DNA of 64,000 nt from Stutzerimonas stutzeri (GTDB taxonomy: Bacteria > Pseudomonadota > Gammaproteobacteria > Pseudomonadales > Pseudomonadaceae): the NCBI RefSeq assembly GCF_009789555.1, contig NZ_CP046902.1, positions 2,806,001 to 2,870,000 on the forward strand, written 5' to 3'. Under the pieces are notes generated by a model that saw nothing but the letters and a program-made list of their open reading frames with translations, did not search any database and was not told the origin of the DNA. A program made the translations under genes and the position numbers. Positions 35,047-43,161 of this stretch are shown here, one piece after another. The first letter of the stretch is position 1. Each line of letters begins with the position of its first letter.

Positions 35047-36087
35047 TCAATAGCCGAGTTCGGTTTTGGGCTGGCCGACCACGCGTTCCAGGAAGCCGTA
35101 GTCGAGGTTCTTCTCGACCGCCTCGGTGACGTCGGTATTGATGTATTTCAGGTCGCGCATCATCTTGGCGATGGCCACTGCCGATTCGCGATACATCTTG
35201 TAGTCCGGATACAGGTTGTCGACTGCGCCGACGGCGATGGCATTGTCCAGGCCGGTGACTTTCTGGATGGTGTCGACGAACAGCGCCCTGTCGTTGGCCA
35301 TCATTTCGTTGACCGTGACGATGGCACGCACGGTTTCCTCGACGCCTTTCGGGTTGTCATCGATGACATCCGAGCGGGTGACGATCAGATTGGTCAGCTT
35401 GCCGGCCGCCTGGTCGTAGGGAAAATCGAAGAACTTTGCCGCCTTCACTTCGCGGATCTGGGTGGCGAACGGATCGACCGAGGTGATCAGTTCGACTTCG
35501 CCGCGGCGTAGCGCCTGCACGTGGTCAGACGGGTTGGGGATGTTGATGAACCGGACGTCCTTGTTGATATCGATGCCATGCGTCAGAAAGGCACCGCGCA
35601 TGTGGATGTCCTGCGCATTACCTCGGGAAGCCGCGACCCGGAACGGTTTGTCGTCTTCCTTGTATTGCGCGATCAGGCGCTTCAGGCCGTCCCAGTCACC
35701 CGGTTCGATCGGCAGGTCGTTGCCGACGAGGATCTGCGAACCGCCATTGATCTGGCCGGAAATTCCGACGATGTCGAAGCCCTTGTCCAATGCCGTGGCG
35801 TAGTGCAGGTAGGTGACCTGAGCCACGTCGATGCTTTTTGAAAGCAGGGCGGTCAGCACATCGTTGCCGGTGTTGAACGAGATCGCGTCGAGCTTTACAC
35901 CCGTGGCGCTCGCTGGCGTGAGTGACAGCGGGGTGCAGTGGGCGCACTTGGCGTAGCCGAGCTTGATGGGATCGGCTTCCTGTGCCTGGCTCATGGCCGG
36001 GCTCAGGGATGCGGCCAGCATCAGGGGCGCCAGCAGGGTGCCGGCAGTGCGCTTGAGTACAGCATAGGACGAGCGGATGGGTCGCAT
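35047..36087 (-). CDS. ABC transporter substrate-binding protein, NMT1/TauA type
   Basis: A 346-residue periplasmic binding protein with a signal peptide (hydrophobic stretch about 15-32, cleavage near SQAQE). It has the NMT1/SsuA-like fold pattern: IKLGYAKCAHCTPLSL, LLSKSIDVAQVTY, RRGEVELITSVDPFA. Two Cys in AKCAHC are unusual near the ligand site. It is the first gene of the minus-strand operon, with GGAG upstream of ATG 36087 and a TTGTCACAA operator only 15 nt before the start codon. Confidence 0.9.
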   Translation of the reverse strand: MRPIRSSYAVLKRTAGTLLAPLMLAASLSPAMSQAQEADPIKLGYAKCAHCTPLSLTPASATGVKLDAISFNTGNDVLTALLSKSIDVAQVTYLHYATALDKGFDIVGISGQINGGSQILVGNDLPIEPGDWDGLKRLIAQYKEDDKPFRVAASRGNAQDIHMRGAFLTHGIDINKDVRFINIPNPSDHVQALRRGEVELITSVDPFATQIREVKAAKFFDFPYDQAAGKLTNLIVTRSDVIDDNPKGVEETVRAIVTVNEMMANDRALFVDTIQKVTGLDNAIAVGAVDNLYPDYKMYRESAVAIAKMMRDLKYINTDVTEAVEKNLDYGFLERVVGQPKTELGY

Positions 36088-36101
36088 GTCGTGGCTCCGT
36101 T

Positions 36102-36391
36102 ATTGTCACAAAATGAATGTGTCTTTGTGGCAAATCAGAAAGCAACTGTTATGCCAGTGTTGTGGCAATCGTCCGCAGAGGTCGGTATGGATCAATCGCG
36201 ACCGCAACGTGTCACCCGTATTCGCTGGGCTGCGCCCGGATTGCGCCGGCATCCAACGCTCGGGCCCGCCGGGCAAAGGGCTGTTGGCTTTCGCTCTGAC
36301 ATTGGGTCCGATGCGCGATGCAGGTGCAGCGCGCAAGGGGATGACCCTTGGCGGTGCGTATTTGCACAATTGTTATTATTTTTGTGACAAT
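36102..36391. promoter_or_regulatory. Divergent control region with two inverted copies of one operator
   Basis: The 350-nt gap between the ABC binding-protein gene and the GntR gene carries ATTGTCACAAAA at 36102-36113 and its exact reverse complement, TTTTGTGACAAT, at 36380-36391. Each holds a perfect TTGT-N-ACAA inverted repeat. A weaker relative, TTGTGGCAA, sits near 36124. One copy is next to each divergent gene, and a -10-like TATTAT (36374-36379) touches the second. This is the expected arrangement for a GntR/FCD regulator controlling both its own gene and the divergent operon. Short open frames in the gap have no recognisable domain. Confidence 0.7.
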
Positions 36392-36437
36392 CCGTTCGCC
36401 CAGGTACTCGGCGAAAGGCAGCCGCAAAGGAATCGAT

Positions 36438-37172
36438 GTGTTGATTGAGAAAGAACCCGCACGCTCGCGCAAGGCCCGCAGCACCGGTCAGATACTGGGC
36501 ACGAGCGACACGCTCGACGCCATCTATGAGCGAATCCTGACGGCCGTGATGGAGCACCGTCTGATTCCAGGGACAAAATTGGTCGAGGAGAAGCTCGCCG
36601 GCGTATTCCAGGTGAACCGCACGCGTATTCGCGAGGTGCTGGCGCGGCTTGCGTATGAGGGGGTGGTCACAACCATCCCCAACCGAGGTGCTTTTATTGC
36701 CAGCCCGTCAGTGGAAGAGGCGCGACATATCTTTCACGCGCGCCGGATCATGGAGCCGGCCTTGATTCGCAGCCTGGTGGAACAGGGCGATCCCAGGTAT
36801 TTCCAGAAGCTGCACGACCATGTGGCCGAGGAGCGTGCTGCGCGTGATCGTGATGACAAGCGCGCGGTGATCCGGCTGTCAGGCGAGTTTCACCTGCTGA
36901 TGGCGGAGATGGTCGGCAGTCCGCCATTAATCAAGCTCATGCGCGAACTGTCATCACTGACATGCCTGATCATCCTGCTGTACGACTCGCCCAACGTGCC
37001 GGCCTGCCCGAACCATGAACACACCGACATCATCGCGGCGATGGAGGCGGGCAACGTCGATAGCGCCATTGCGCTGATGCTCGGACATCTCGACCACATC
37101 GAGGCCACGCTCGATCTATCGCTGCCCGAGGACACCGAAGTGGACCTCGACGCGATATTCGGAAACCTGTGA
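36438..37172 (+). CDS. GntR-family regulator, FCD (FadR) type
   Basis: A 244-residue regulator. The winged helix-turn-helix lies at about 20-80 (LVEEKLAGVFQVNRTRIREVLARLAYEGVV is its core region) and an all-helical FCD effector domain at about 95-230, with metal-binding-type His residues (EFHLLM, HEHTDI, HLDHIE). I start it at GTG 36438, preceded by AAAGGA; the frame extending to 36348 would run through the operator. It probably senses the imported compound or an acid derived from it, and controls both divergent units. Confidence 0.88.
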   Translation: MLIEKEPARSRKARSTGQILGTSDTLDAIYERILTAVMEHRLIPGTKLVEEKLAGVFQVNRTRIREVLARLAYEGVVTTIPNRGAFIASPSVEEARHIFHARRIMEPALIRSLVEQGDPRYFQKLHDHVAEERAARDRDDKRAVIRLSGEFHLLMAEMVGSPPLIKLMRELSSLTCLIILLYDSPNVPACPNHEHTDIIAAMEAGNVDSAIALMLGHLDHIEATLDLSLPEDTEVDLDAIFGNL

Positions 37173-38590
37173 ACGGGCTCGCTGGCGCCATCGAACTGGC
37201 CGCACGGGTTCGCTGCGGCGCAACGCCTGCCGCAGCCGTTGCCGAGCGTCAGCTGGCGCGGATCGCTGCTCTGAATCCAGCGCTGAACGCACTGGTCCAG
37301 GTGGACGAAAACGACGTGCGGCGTCAGGCCGTGCTTATCGACGCGCGCTGTGCGGCCGGTGAACACCTGCCGCTGGCGGGCGTACCGGTCACCATCAAGG
37401 ACAATCTCTGGATCGAGGGACGGATCAGCACCTGCGGCTCATGGCTTTACCGTAACCACCGCGCCGATCGTGACAGTTGGGCCGTAGCGCGTCTGCGACA
37501 GGCGGGCGCGCTGCTGGTGGGCGTGAGCAATTGTTCGGAGTTCGCCTGCAAGGGCGTGACGGACAATCGCGTGTATGGCGCGACCGCCAATCCCTGGGAC
37601 CTGAACCGTACGCCAGGCGGTTCGTCCGGGGGCGCCGCCGCGGCGGTGGCGGCCGGATTGGGCATACTGGCGCTGGCCACCGATGCGGGAGGCTCTGCGC
37701 GACGGCCAGCGGCGCATTGCGGCGTGGTGGGCATGAAACCGAGCGTTGGTCGCGTTGCGGACCCCTGGGGCTTTCCCGTCATCGGCCGCGAACTGAACGT
37801 GATCGGTCAGTTGGGGCGACGTGTCGCGGATGTCGCCTTGATGCTCGAGGTGCTCACAGGCGCGCACCCGGCCGACCGCTTCTCGGTCCGCATGCCGAGG
37901 TTGGCCAGGCGCCCGATCCAGACGCTGCGTATCGGTTACAGCCCGGACCTTGGCCTGGACTATGCCGTCGATGCCGATGTCGCGGCTTGTCTGGAGCAGA
38001 CGGTGAAACGGCTGCAATCGGCCGGCCTGCAAATACAACCGGTCGTCCCGCAATGGCCGCAGGGCCTTCCAACCGCCTCGTTGCTGGCAGCCCAGCACGC
38101 TGAACTCGCCGCGCATTTCGGTGCGGCTTACCGTGCCGACCCCAGCGGCTTCGATCCGGTGATCGCTGAGCAGATCGAGGCGGGACTGTCACTGCCCGCT
38201 ACGCAATTGGTGGCGCTGGGCGCACTGCGGGACGCCGTCGTCGGCCACACGGCGGCGCTGTTCGAAACGGTGGACCTGCTGCTATGCCCGACCGTCCCGG
38301 TCGAGGCCTGGCCACGAGCGGCACTGGGCCCGTCGATGATCGGGGGTCGGCCAGCGAACCCGCGTGCGCACGCGGTTTTCACCCCGCTGTTCAATCAGGC
38401 CGGCGTTCCGGCCCTTTCGGTTCCCTGTGGCCTGGGTGCGCAGGGATTGCCCCTGGGACTGCAGATCGTAGGGCCACGCTTTCACGATGACGATGTGCTC
38501 CGCCTGGGGGCATTCGTCGAAAACATCCTGGCCCTGGAGCTGGCACCGCTGTGCTTCGCTCAGATGCCCGACACGTTGGAGAAGGCATGA
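37169..38590 (+). CDS. Amidase (amidase signature family, GatA-like)
   Basis: A 473-residue amidase with the Ser-cisSer-Lys triad: Lys in VTIKDNLW (about residue 75), the Gly/Ser-rich GGSSGGAAAAVAAG and the nucleophile Ser in DAGGSARRPA. The GTG start overlaps the GntR stop (GTGA), so the regulator and the amidase are coupled. It hydrolyses a linear amide or carbamoyl bond. Next to a hydantoinase cluster it may remove the amide or carbamoyl group after ring opening. GatA itself is unlikely because gatB and gatC are absent and the context is catabolic. Confidence 0.88.
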   Translation: MNGLAGAIELAARVRCGATPAAAVAERQLARIAALNPALNALVQVDENDVRRQAVLIDARCAAGEHLPLAGVPVTIKDNLWIEGRISTCGSWLYRNHRADRDSWAVARLRQAGALLVGVSNCSEFACKGVTDNRVYGATANPWDLNRTPGGSSGGAAAAVAAGLGILALATDAGGSARRPAAHCGVVGMKPSVGRVADPWGFPVIGRELNVIGQLGRRVADVALMLEVLTGAHPADRFSVRMPRLARRPIQTLRIGYSPDLGLDYAVDADVAACLEQTVKRLQSAGLQIQPVVPQWPQGLPTASLLAAQHAELAAHFGAAYRADPSGFDPVIAEQIEAGLSLPATQLVALGALRDAVVGHTAALFETVDLLLCPTVPVEAWPRAALGPSMIGGRPANPRAHAVFTPLFNQAGVPALSVPCGLGAQGLPLGLQIVGPRFHDDDVLRLGAFVENILALELAPLCFAQMPDTLEKA

Positions 38591-39336
38591 AACTGTTGAT
38601 CGTCAACCCGAACATATCCCAGAGCGTGACCGACCTGATCGAGGCCGAGGCGCGGCGCGTGGCAGCCCCCGACACGCGCATCACGATGGCCACGGCTACC
38701 GCTGGCGTGGCTTACATCGAGACACGCTTCGAAGCGCTGCTCGGCGCGCACGCCGTCGCCACTGTCGCTGGCGAACGGCTGGGGGAGTACGATGCCCTGC
38801 TGGTCGCGGCCTTCGGTGATCCGGGGCTTCTCGCCCTCAAGGAGGCGCTGGACGTACCCGTCGTCGGCATGACCGAAGCGGCCCTGATGACGGCGGCCCA
38901 GTTGGGACAGCGCATCGGCATCATCGCCATTTCCCACCGCATCACCGCCTGGTACCGCGAATGCGTCGACCAGTACGGGCTTTTGTCGCGCCTGGCGTGC
39001 ATACGCCATTTGAACGACCCGTTGCGTGATCCCGGCAAGGTCCAGGTCGATCACGCGGCCAGCCTGCTCGATCTCAGTCAGCGGGCGGTTCTGGAGGATG
39101 GCGCGGATGTGCTGATCCTGGCCGGCGCGCCCCTGGCGGGCCTGGCTCGTAGTCTGGCGGGTCGATTGCCGGTGCCTGTCGTCGATGGCGTATCCAGCGG
39201 GGTCTGTCAGGCTGAGTCGCTTGTGCGCTTGCAGCCGGGCGTTGCGAGGCTGGGGAGTTTCGCGCGTCCACCCATCAAGCATCACGCCGGACTGCAACCG
39301 GCACTCGCAGCGCTATTGAATCCTCGAAACGCTTGA
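38587..39336 (+). CDS. Asp/Glu/hydantoin racemase-family protein lacking both catalytic cysteines
   Basis: A 249-residue HyuE-like protein. The N-terminus KLLIVNPNISQSVTDLI and the segments AFGDPGLLALKE, VVGMTEAAL and VVDGVSSGV match hydantoin/allantoin racemases. The two Cys that act as acid and base there are replaced: Ala75 stands in VAAFGDPG and Ala181 in LAGAPLAG. Classical two-base racemisation should therefore not be possible. It could have another activity or a binding role. The ATG overlaps the amidase stop (ATGA). Confidence 0.8.
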   Translation: MKLLIVNPNISQSVTDLIEAEARRVAAPDTRITMATATAGVAYIETRFEALLGAHAVATVAGERLGEYDALLVAAFGDPGLLALKEALDVPVVGMTEAALMTAAQLGQRIGIIAISHRITAWYRECVDQYGLLSRLACIRHLNDPLRDPGKVQVDHAASLLDLSQRAVLEDGADVLILAGAPLAGLARSLAGRLPVPVVDGVSSGVCQAESLVRLQPGVARLGSFARPPIKHHAGLQPALAALLNPRNA

Positions 39337-39354
39337 CCGGCAGCAGGCTGCCGG
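39337..39354 (+). terminator. Hairpin right after the racemase-like gene
   Basis: A perfect inverted repeat (CCGGCAGC, 2-nt centre, GCTGCCGG) starts at the base after the stop codon. It lacks a following T run, so it may act as an mRNA 3' stabiliser or a weak terminator. The rest of the gap to 39641 shows only the DnaA-box-like repeat below. Confidence 0.4.
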
Positions 39355-39424
39355 CTGGGGCATTGCGCGATGCCAGGCACAGGACCCGGTCATCGCGATA
39401 ATGCCGGCGGGGAGGGCGAAGACT

Positions 39425-39447
39425 TAATCCACAGAATCTGTGGATAA
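39425..39447. repeat. Inverted DnaA-box-like repeat
   Basis: An 8-bp inverted repeat (ATCCACAG, 3-nt centre, CTGTGGAT at 39427-39445) includes on the minus strand a perfect TTATCCACA DnaA box (39439-39447). The opposite arm is a near copy. It lies between the racemase-like gene and the convergent AraC gene. It could titrate DnaA or simply form a hairpin. Confidence 0.45.
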
Positions 39448-39641
39448 GCAGGTGGATATCGTCTTCGATTCAGCGCGTGAACCACCGGGAACGGGCCTCC
39501 GGTACAGGCTGGCTGATTTTTATCCAGCGTGCTTTCCATTGCGATTCAAAGGCTTAGCACAGTGCGGCTGCCCTGATGGTCGACGCGGCCGTGTTCAGGC
39601 TCGCCGGTGGGTTTCGCCGTGCCCGCGCATCGCGGACAGGC

Positions 39642-40511
39642 TCAGTGCCGGGGCAGATCGGGCGCCGGATAGCTGTCCACCACGCGCCGGTATTGGCTTG
39701 GCGAGGCGCCGATGTGCTGCTGGAAGAATCGAGTGAAATGGCCTTGCTCGGAAAATCCCAGACGCTCTGCAAGCACGCCAATGGTTCCGCTTCGTTCACG
39801 TTCCAGCCAGCGGAAGGCTTGACGCATGCGGGCATCGTTGAGCATCAGCATTGGCGTCATGCCGGTATTCTGGCGGAACAGGGTGAAAAAATGCGCCCGC
39901 GACAGGCCGCCGGCCAGCGCGGCGTTGGCGATACAGTCCGGGTCGTCCAGATGGGTCTGCAGATACTCACAGGCTCGCCGAATGCGCGCATCCGCGAAGC
40001 CGTGTCGAGCCGGCATGCCCAGCCGGCGAAGATGCCGCCATTGGGAAAAGTCCTCGATCAGCTCGATCAGAAAATCGAACAGCAGGAACTCGATGCGCTC
40101 CAGCGGCACCAGGCCGGACGAGTAGGCTTGGGCGATCAGCCGATCGGCCATTGCCCGATTCTTGCCGCTGAGCTCGATGCAGGGCTGGGAGAAGAATTCC
40201 GGATGCCCGCTGAGCGCCAGCGACTGTTGTGCGTCCGCCAGCCACGCCGGCTCGATGTAGAGCGCCAGGATCTGGGTGTATTCGGCGCCTGGTTGATAGT
40301 CGTAATAGTGCGGCTGCCAGGCATTGACGAGTACGGCGCTGCGGTCGGTCAGCGGAACCTGGCGACCGTTCACATTGAAAAAGGTATCCGCACCGGCCGC
40401 CTTCACCAGCACGTGGCACTCATGATGCGAGTGGGTGACCAGCGGTTTATCCATGTCGAGCAGAGCAACCCGGCCGAACTTTCCGTGAAATACACGTTGG
40501 GCAATGGACAT
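39642..40511 (-). CDS. AraC-family transcriptional regulator
   Basis: A 289-residue AraC regulator with an N-terminal AraC-ligand (cupin-like) domain, including HSHHECHVLVKAAG, and a C-terminal pair of helix-turn-helix motifs (ALAGGLSRAHFFTLFRQNTG and LAERLGFSEQGHFTRFFQQH). ATG 40511 is preferred over 40526 because GGAGG stands about 8 nt before it. It may regulate the XdhC gene, the hydrolase or the neighbouring furan island. Confidence 0.9.
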   Translation of the reverse strand: MSIAQRVFHGKFGRVALLDMDKPLVTHSHHECHVLVKAAGADTFFNVNGRQVPLTDRSAVLVNAWQPHYYDYQPGAEYTQILALYIEPAWLADAQQSLALSGHPEFFSQPCIELSGKNRAMADRLIAQAYSSGLVPLERIEFLLFDFLIELIEDFSQWRHLRRLGMPARHGFADARIRRACEYLQTHLDDPDCIANAALAGGLSRAHFFTLFRQNTGMTPMLMLNDARMRQAFRWLERERSGTIGVLAERLGFSEQGHFTRFFQQHIGASPSQYRRVVDSYPAPDLPRH

Positions 40512-40649
40512 CCTCAGCACCTCCATGTCGTGCCGGGATCATGGCCGGCGGGGTTGGACTGGACGGCAATCGAGCCATGCGCTGTCATGCGCCGATCAAC
40601 CGCTGCGCCACCGATCATGGATTGGCGATGCGGTGGAAACGGAGCGGAT

Positions 40650-41615
40650 TCAGAGCGCATCACGCGCCTTGCCTCGATAAACGCGTAGCACGTCGGCCAT
40701 TACCGACAGCGCGATCTCGGCCGGTGTCTTGCTCCCGAGATCAAGGCCGATGGGCATGTGGATGCGCTCGATTTCTTCGTGCGTCAGGCCGCCCACGCGA
40801 TGCAGCCGTTCGGCCCGCTTGGAGGAGGTTTGCCGTGACCCCATGGCGCCGATGTAGAAGGCGGGGGTTCGCACCGCCTCCATCAGTGCCAGATCATCGA
40901 TACGTGGATCATGGGTCAGCGCGACCACGGCGGTGGCTTCGTGGCAGCCGCCAGCGGCGATGAACACCGAGGGCAGCATCGGCTGGACGACGACGCCGTC
41001 GACCAGCATGCCTTGCATCTCCTCGCGCGGATCGCAGGCAATCACTTCGCAGCCCAGGGCCCGCGCAAACCCCGCGCAGGCCTGCGCCACGGGCGATACA
41101 CCGGCCAATAACAATCGCAGCGCCGGGCCGATCCGGATTTCCACCTGCTCGCCCTTTACACTGGTCTGCTCACCGCCATGGTCCGGCAGCAGTTCGGCGG
41201 TCCCACTGGTCAGATCCACGCGCCGCAGCAGACGCCGCTGGCCCTGCAACGTGGCCTGCAGTCCGAGCAGATGGTCGCGCCATGCCTCGCCAGGGGCATG
41301 ATGTTCCACCAGCACTTGCAAAACGCCGCCGCAGGGCAGCCGCAGGCGGCTCCGTTCATCATCGGATTCGCCGTAGCGAACGATCTGGGCGGGCGCTTGC
41401 AGTTCGCCGTGCGCCAGGCTGGTCAGAAATTCCTCTTCCACACACCCGCCGGACAGCGATCCTGCATGAGCGCCATCGGCACGGGCGACGAGCAGCGCGC
41501 CGGGCGCCCGCGGGGCCGAGCCGTAGGTCGACAGCACGGTGCAAAACCACAGGTCATGCCCTTCGGCCACCCATTGCAGCGCCTGTTCGATCACCTGCTG
41601 ATCAAGATGTTGCAT
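40650..41615 (-). CDS. XdhC-family molybdenum enzyme maturation protein
   Basis: A 321-residue XdhC/CoxI-type protein. Family segments are VLSTYGSAPRAPGALLVA, GSLSGGCVEEE, the central LLAGVSPVAQACAGFARALG (nucleotide-binding-like), and YIGAMGSRQTSSKRAERL and MPIGLDLGSKTPAEIALS at the C-terminus. XdhC proteins bind sulfurated molybdenum cofactor and load it into xanthine-dehydrogenase-type enzymes. The only such enzyme in this window is the HmfABC-like dehydrogenase at 56-60 kb, its likely client. Confidence 0.9.
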   Translation of the reverse strand: MQHLDQQVIEQALQWVAEGHDLWFCTVLSTYGSAPRAPGALLVARADGAHAGSLSGGCVEEEFLTSLAHGELQAPAQIVRYGESDDERSRLRLPCGGVLQVLVEHHAPGEAWRDHLLGLQATLQGQRRLLRRVDLTSGTAELLPDHGGEQTSVKGEQVEIRIGPALRLLLAGVSPVAQACAGFARALGCEVIACDPREEMQGMLVDGVVVQPMLPSVFIAAGGCHEATAVVALTHDPRIDDLALMEAVRTPAFYIGAMGSRQTSSKRAERLHRVGGLTHEEIERIHMPIGLDLGSKTPAEIALSVMADVLRVYRGKARDAL

Positions 41616-41701
41616 GCCTTATCCCCTGGTTGCGGCCAACGCCCTGGCGGGCCGCGGTAATCGGTTACCCTTCGGGTTCGTCAGGTTCAGGAACCCTTGT
41701 G

Positions 41702-42478
41702 ATGCTGTCTTGCTCTGTTCTCGATATCGGCACGGCGAAACTCGAGTATCGCCTGCTGAATGCCCCGGATACGACCCGTCCGACGCTCGTTTTGCTGCAC
41801 GAAGGGCTGGGCTGCGTGGCGCTCTGGAAAGATTTCCCCGAGGCGCTGGCGGCGCGTACGGGCTGGCCGGTATTGGTCTATAGCCGCGAGGGCTACGGCG
41901 GATCGAGCCCCGTACCGCTGCCGCGCGGGCTGGACTACCTGAGCGTGGCGGGCCCAGACGAACTGGCAGCGGTTCTCGATGCGCTGTCGCTCGAGCGTGT
42001 GGTGCTCGTGGGCCACAGCGACGGCGCCTCGATCGCGCTGGCCTATGCGGCGCACAATGATCCTCGCGTCAAAGGTGTGGTGGCGCTGGCGCCGCACGTG
42101 ACGGTCGAACAGGCGAGCCTCACCGGAATCCAGCGAACCCTCGATGCCTTTCACGGCGGCCGTCTGCGCGACCGACTGGCCGCCTATCATGGCGACAACA
42201 CCGATGGTGCGTTCCGCGGTTGGAGCGATACCTGGCTGCAGCCGGCGTTCAGCGACTGGCATCTGCTCGACGAATTGCCACGCATTGCGCTGCCGATCCT
42301 GGCGGTGCAAGGACGCGATGACGAGTTCGCCACCGACGAGCAATTGAGGCTGATCGAGCAGCGGGTGCGCCACAGCCGCGTCGAGTTTCTGGAAAACTGC
42401 CGGCATTTCCCGCAGGACCAGGCCCGTGAGCGAACGCTCGCCCTGATCGAGGACTATCTGCAAAGCGTCCGACTTTAG
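41702..42478 (+). CDS. Alpha/beta hydrolase
   Basis: A 258-residue alpha/beta hydrolase with the oxyanion region LLHEGLGC, nucleophile elbow GHSDGASIA, the acid in VQGRDDEF and the His in NCRHFPQ. I start it at ATG 41702; the longer frame back to 41282 overlaps the XdhC gene. It is divergent from XdhC and convergent with UbiX. It may hydrolyse an ester, lactone or enol-lactone linked to the island; the substrate is unknown. Confidence 0.85.
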   Translation: MLSCSVLDIGTAKLEYRLLNAPDTTRPTLVLLHEGLGCVALWKDFPEALAARTGWPVLVYSREGYGGSSPVPLPRGLDYLSVAGPDELAAVLDALSLERVVLVGHSDGASIALAYAAHNDPRVKGVVALAPHVTVEQASLTGIQRTLDAFHGGRLRDRLAAYHGDNTDGAFRGWSDTWLQPAFSDWHLLDELPRIALPILAVQGRDDEFATDEQLRLIEQRVRHSRVEFLENCRHFPQDQARERTLALIEDYLQSVRL

Positions 42479-42519
42479 CGGTGCGGCAGCTGGCCGGCGC
42501 CGCGGCTGCGATGGTGTCA

Positions 42520-43161
42520 TCAGCTGCGCCCCTCGGCGGCGCTGGCCGCCTCGATGTCATCGAGCGTCGGGACGATTTCGGCCTCGTCACGCCAACGACG
42601 GACGATGCCCAGTTCGATGTCGAACATATCCAGGACGCGCCCGAGCGTGTGGTTGACCATGTCGTCGATCGACGTCGGGCGTGCATAGAAGGCAGGGACG
42701 GGCGGCGCGATCACGGCGCCGAGTTCAGCCAGCTCGGTCATGGTGCGCAGGTGGTTCCGGTGCAGCGGGGTCTCGCGCACCATCAGCACCAGCCGGCGCT
42801 GTTCCTTGAGGATGACATCCGCCGCGCGGGTCAGCAGCGAGGAGGTCACGCCACTGGCGATCTCCGACATCGTGCGCACCGAGCAGGGGGCAACGATCAT
42901 GCCCATGGTCTTGAACGAGCCGCTGGCGATGGCTGCGCCGATGTCCTGGTTGGAATAGCTCACCGTCGCCATGGTCTTGAGTTCCGACCAGGACAACCCG
43001 GTTTCGTGAGCGAGGGTGATCAGCGCCGATTTGGTGACCATCAGGTGCGTTTCGATGGGGGTATCGCGCAGCAGCTCCAGGAGGCGCACGCCGTATATCG
43101 CGCCCGACGCGCCGGAAAGGCCGATGATGAGCCGCTGGGGGCGCGGGTTAGCTGATGTCAT
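42520..43161 (-). CDS. ubiX: UbiX-family flavin prenyltransferase (HmfG-like)
   Basis: A 213-residue UbiX/Pad1 protein with the FMN-binding start RLIIGLSGASGAIYGVRLL, plus APCSVRTMSEIASG and LMVRETPLHRNHLRTM. It makes prenylated FMN, the cofactor of UbiD decarboxylases. The start at 43161 overlaps the LysR gene by 14 nt. With a catabolic UbiD 2.5 kb upstream, this copy should serve that enzyme rather than ubiquinone synthesis. In furandicarboxylate degraders the corresponding gene is called hmfG. Confidence 0.93.
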   Translation of the reverse strand: MTSANPRPQRLIIGLSGASGAIYGVRLLELLRDTPIETHLMVTKSALITLAHETGLSWSELKTMATVSYSNQDIGAAIASGSFKTMGMIVAPCSVRTMSEIASGVTSSLLTRAADVILKEQRRLVLMVRETPLHRNHLRTMTELAELGAVIAPPVPAFYARPTSIDDMVNHTLGRVLDMFDIELGIVRRWRDEAEIVPTLDDIEAASAAEGRS

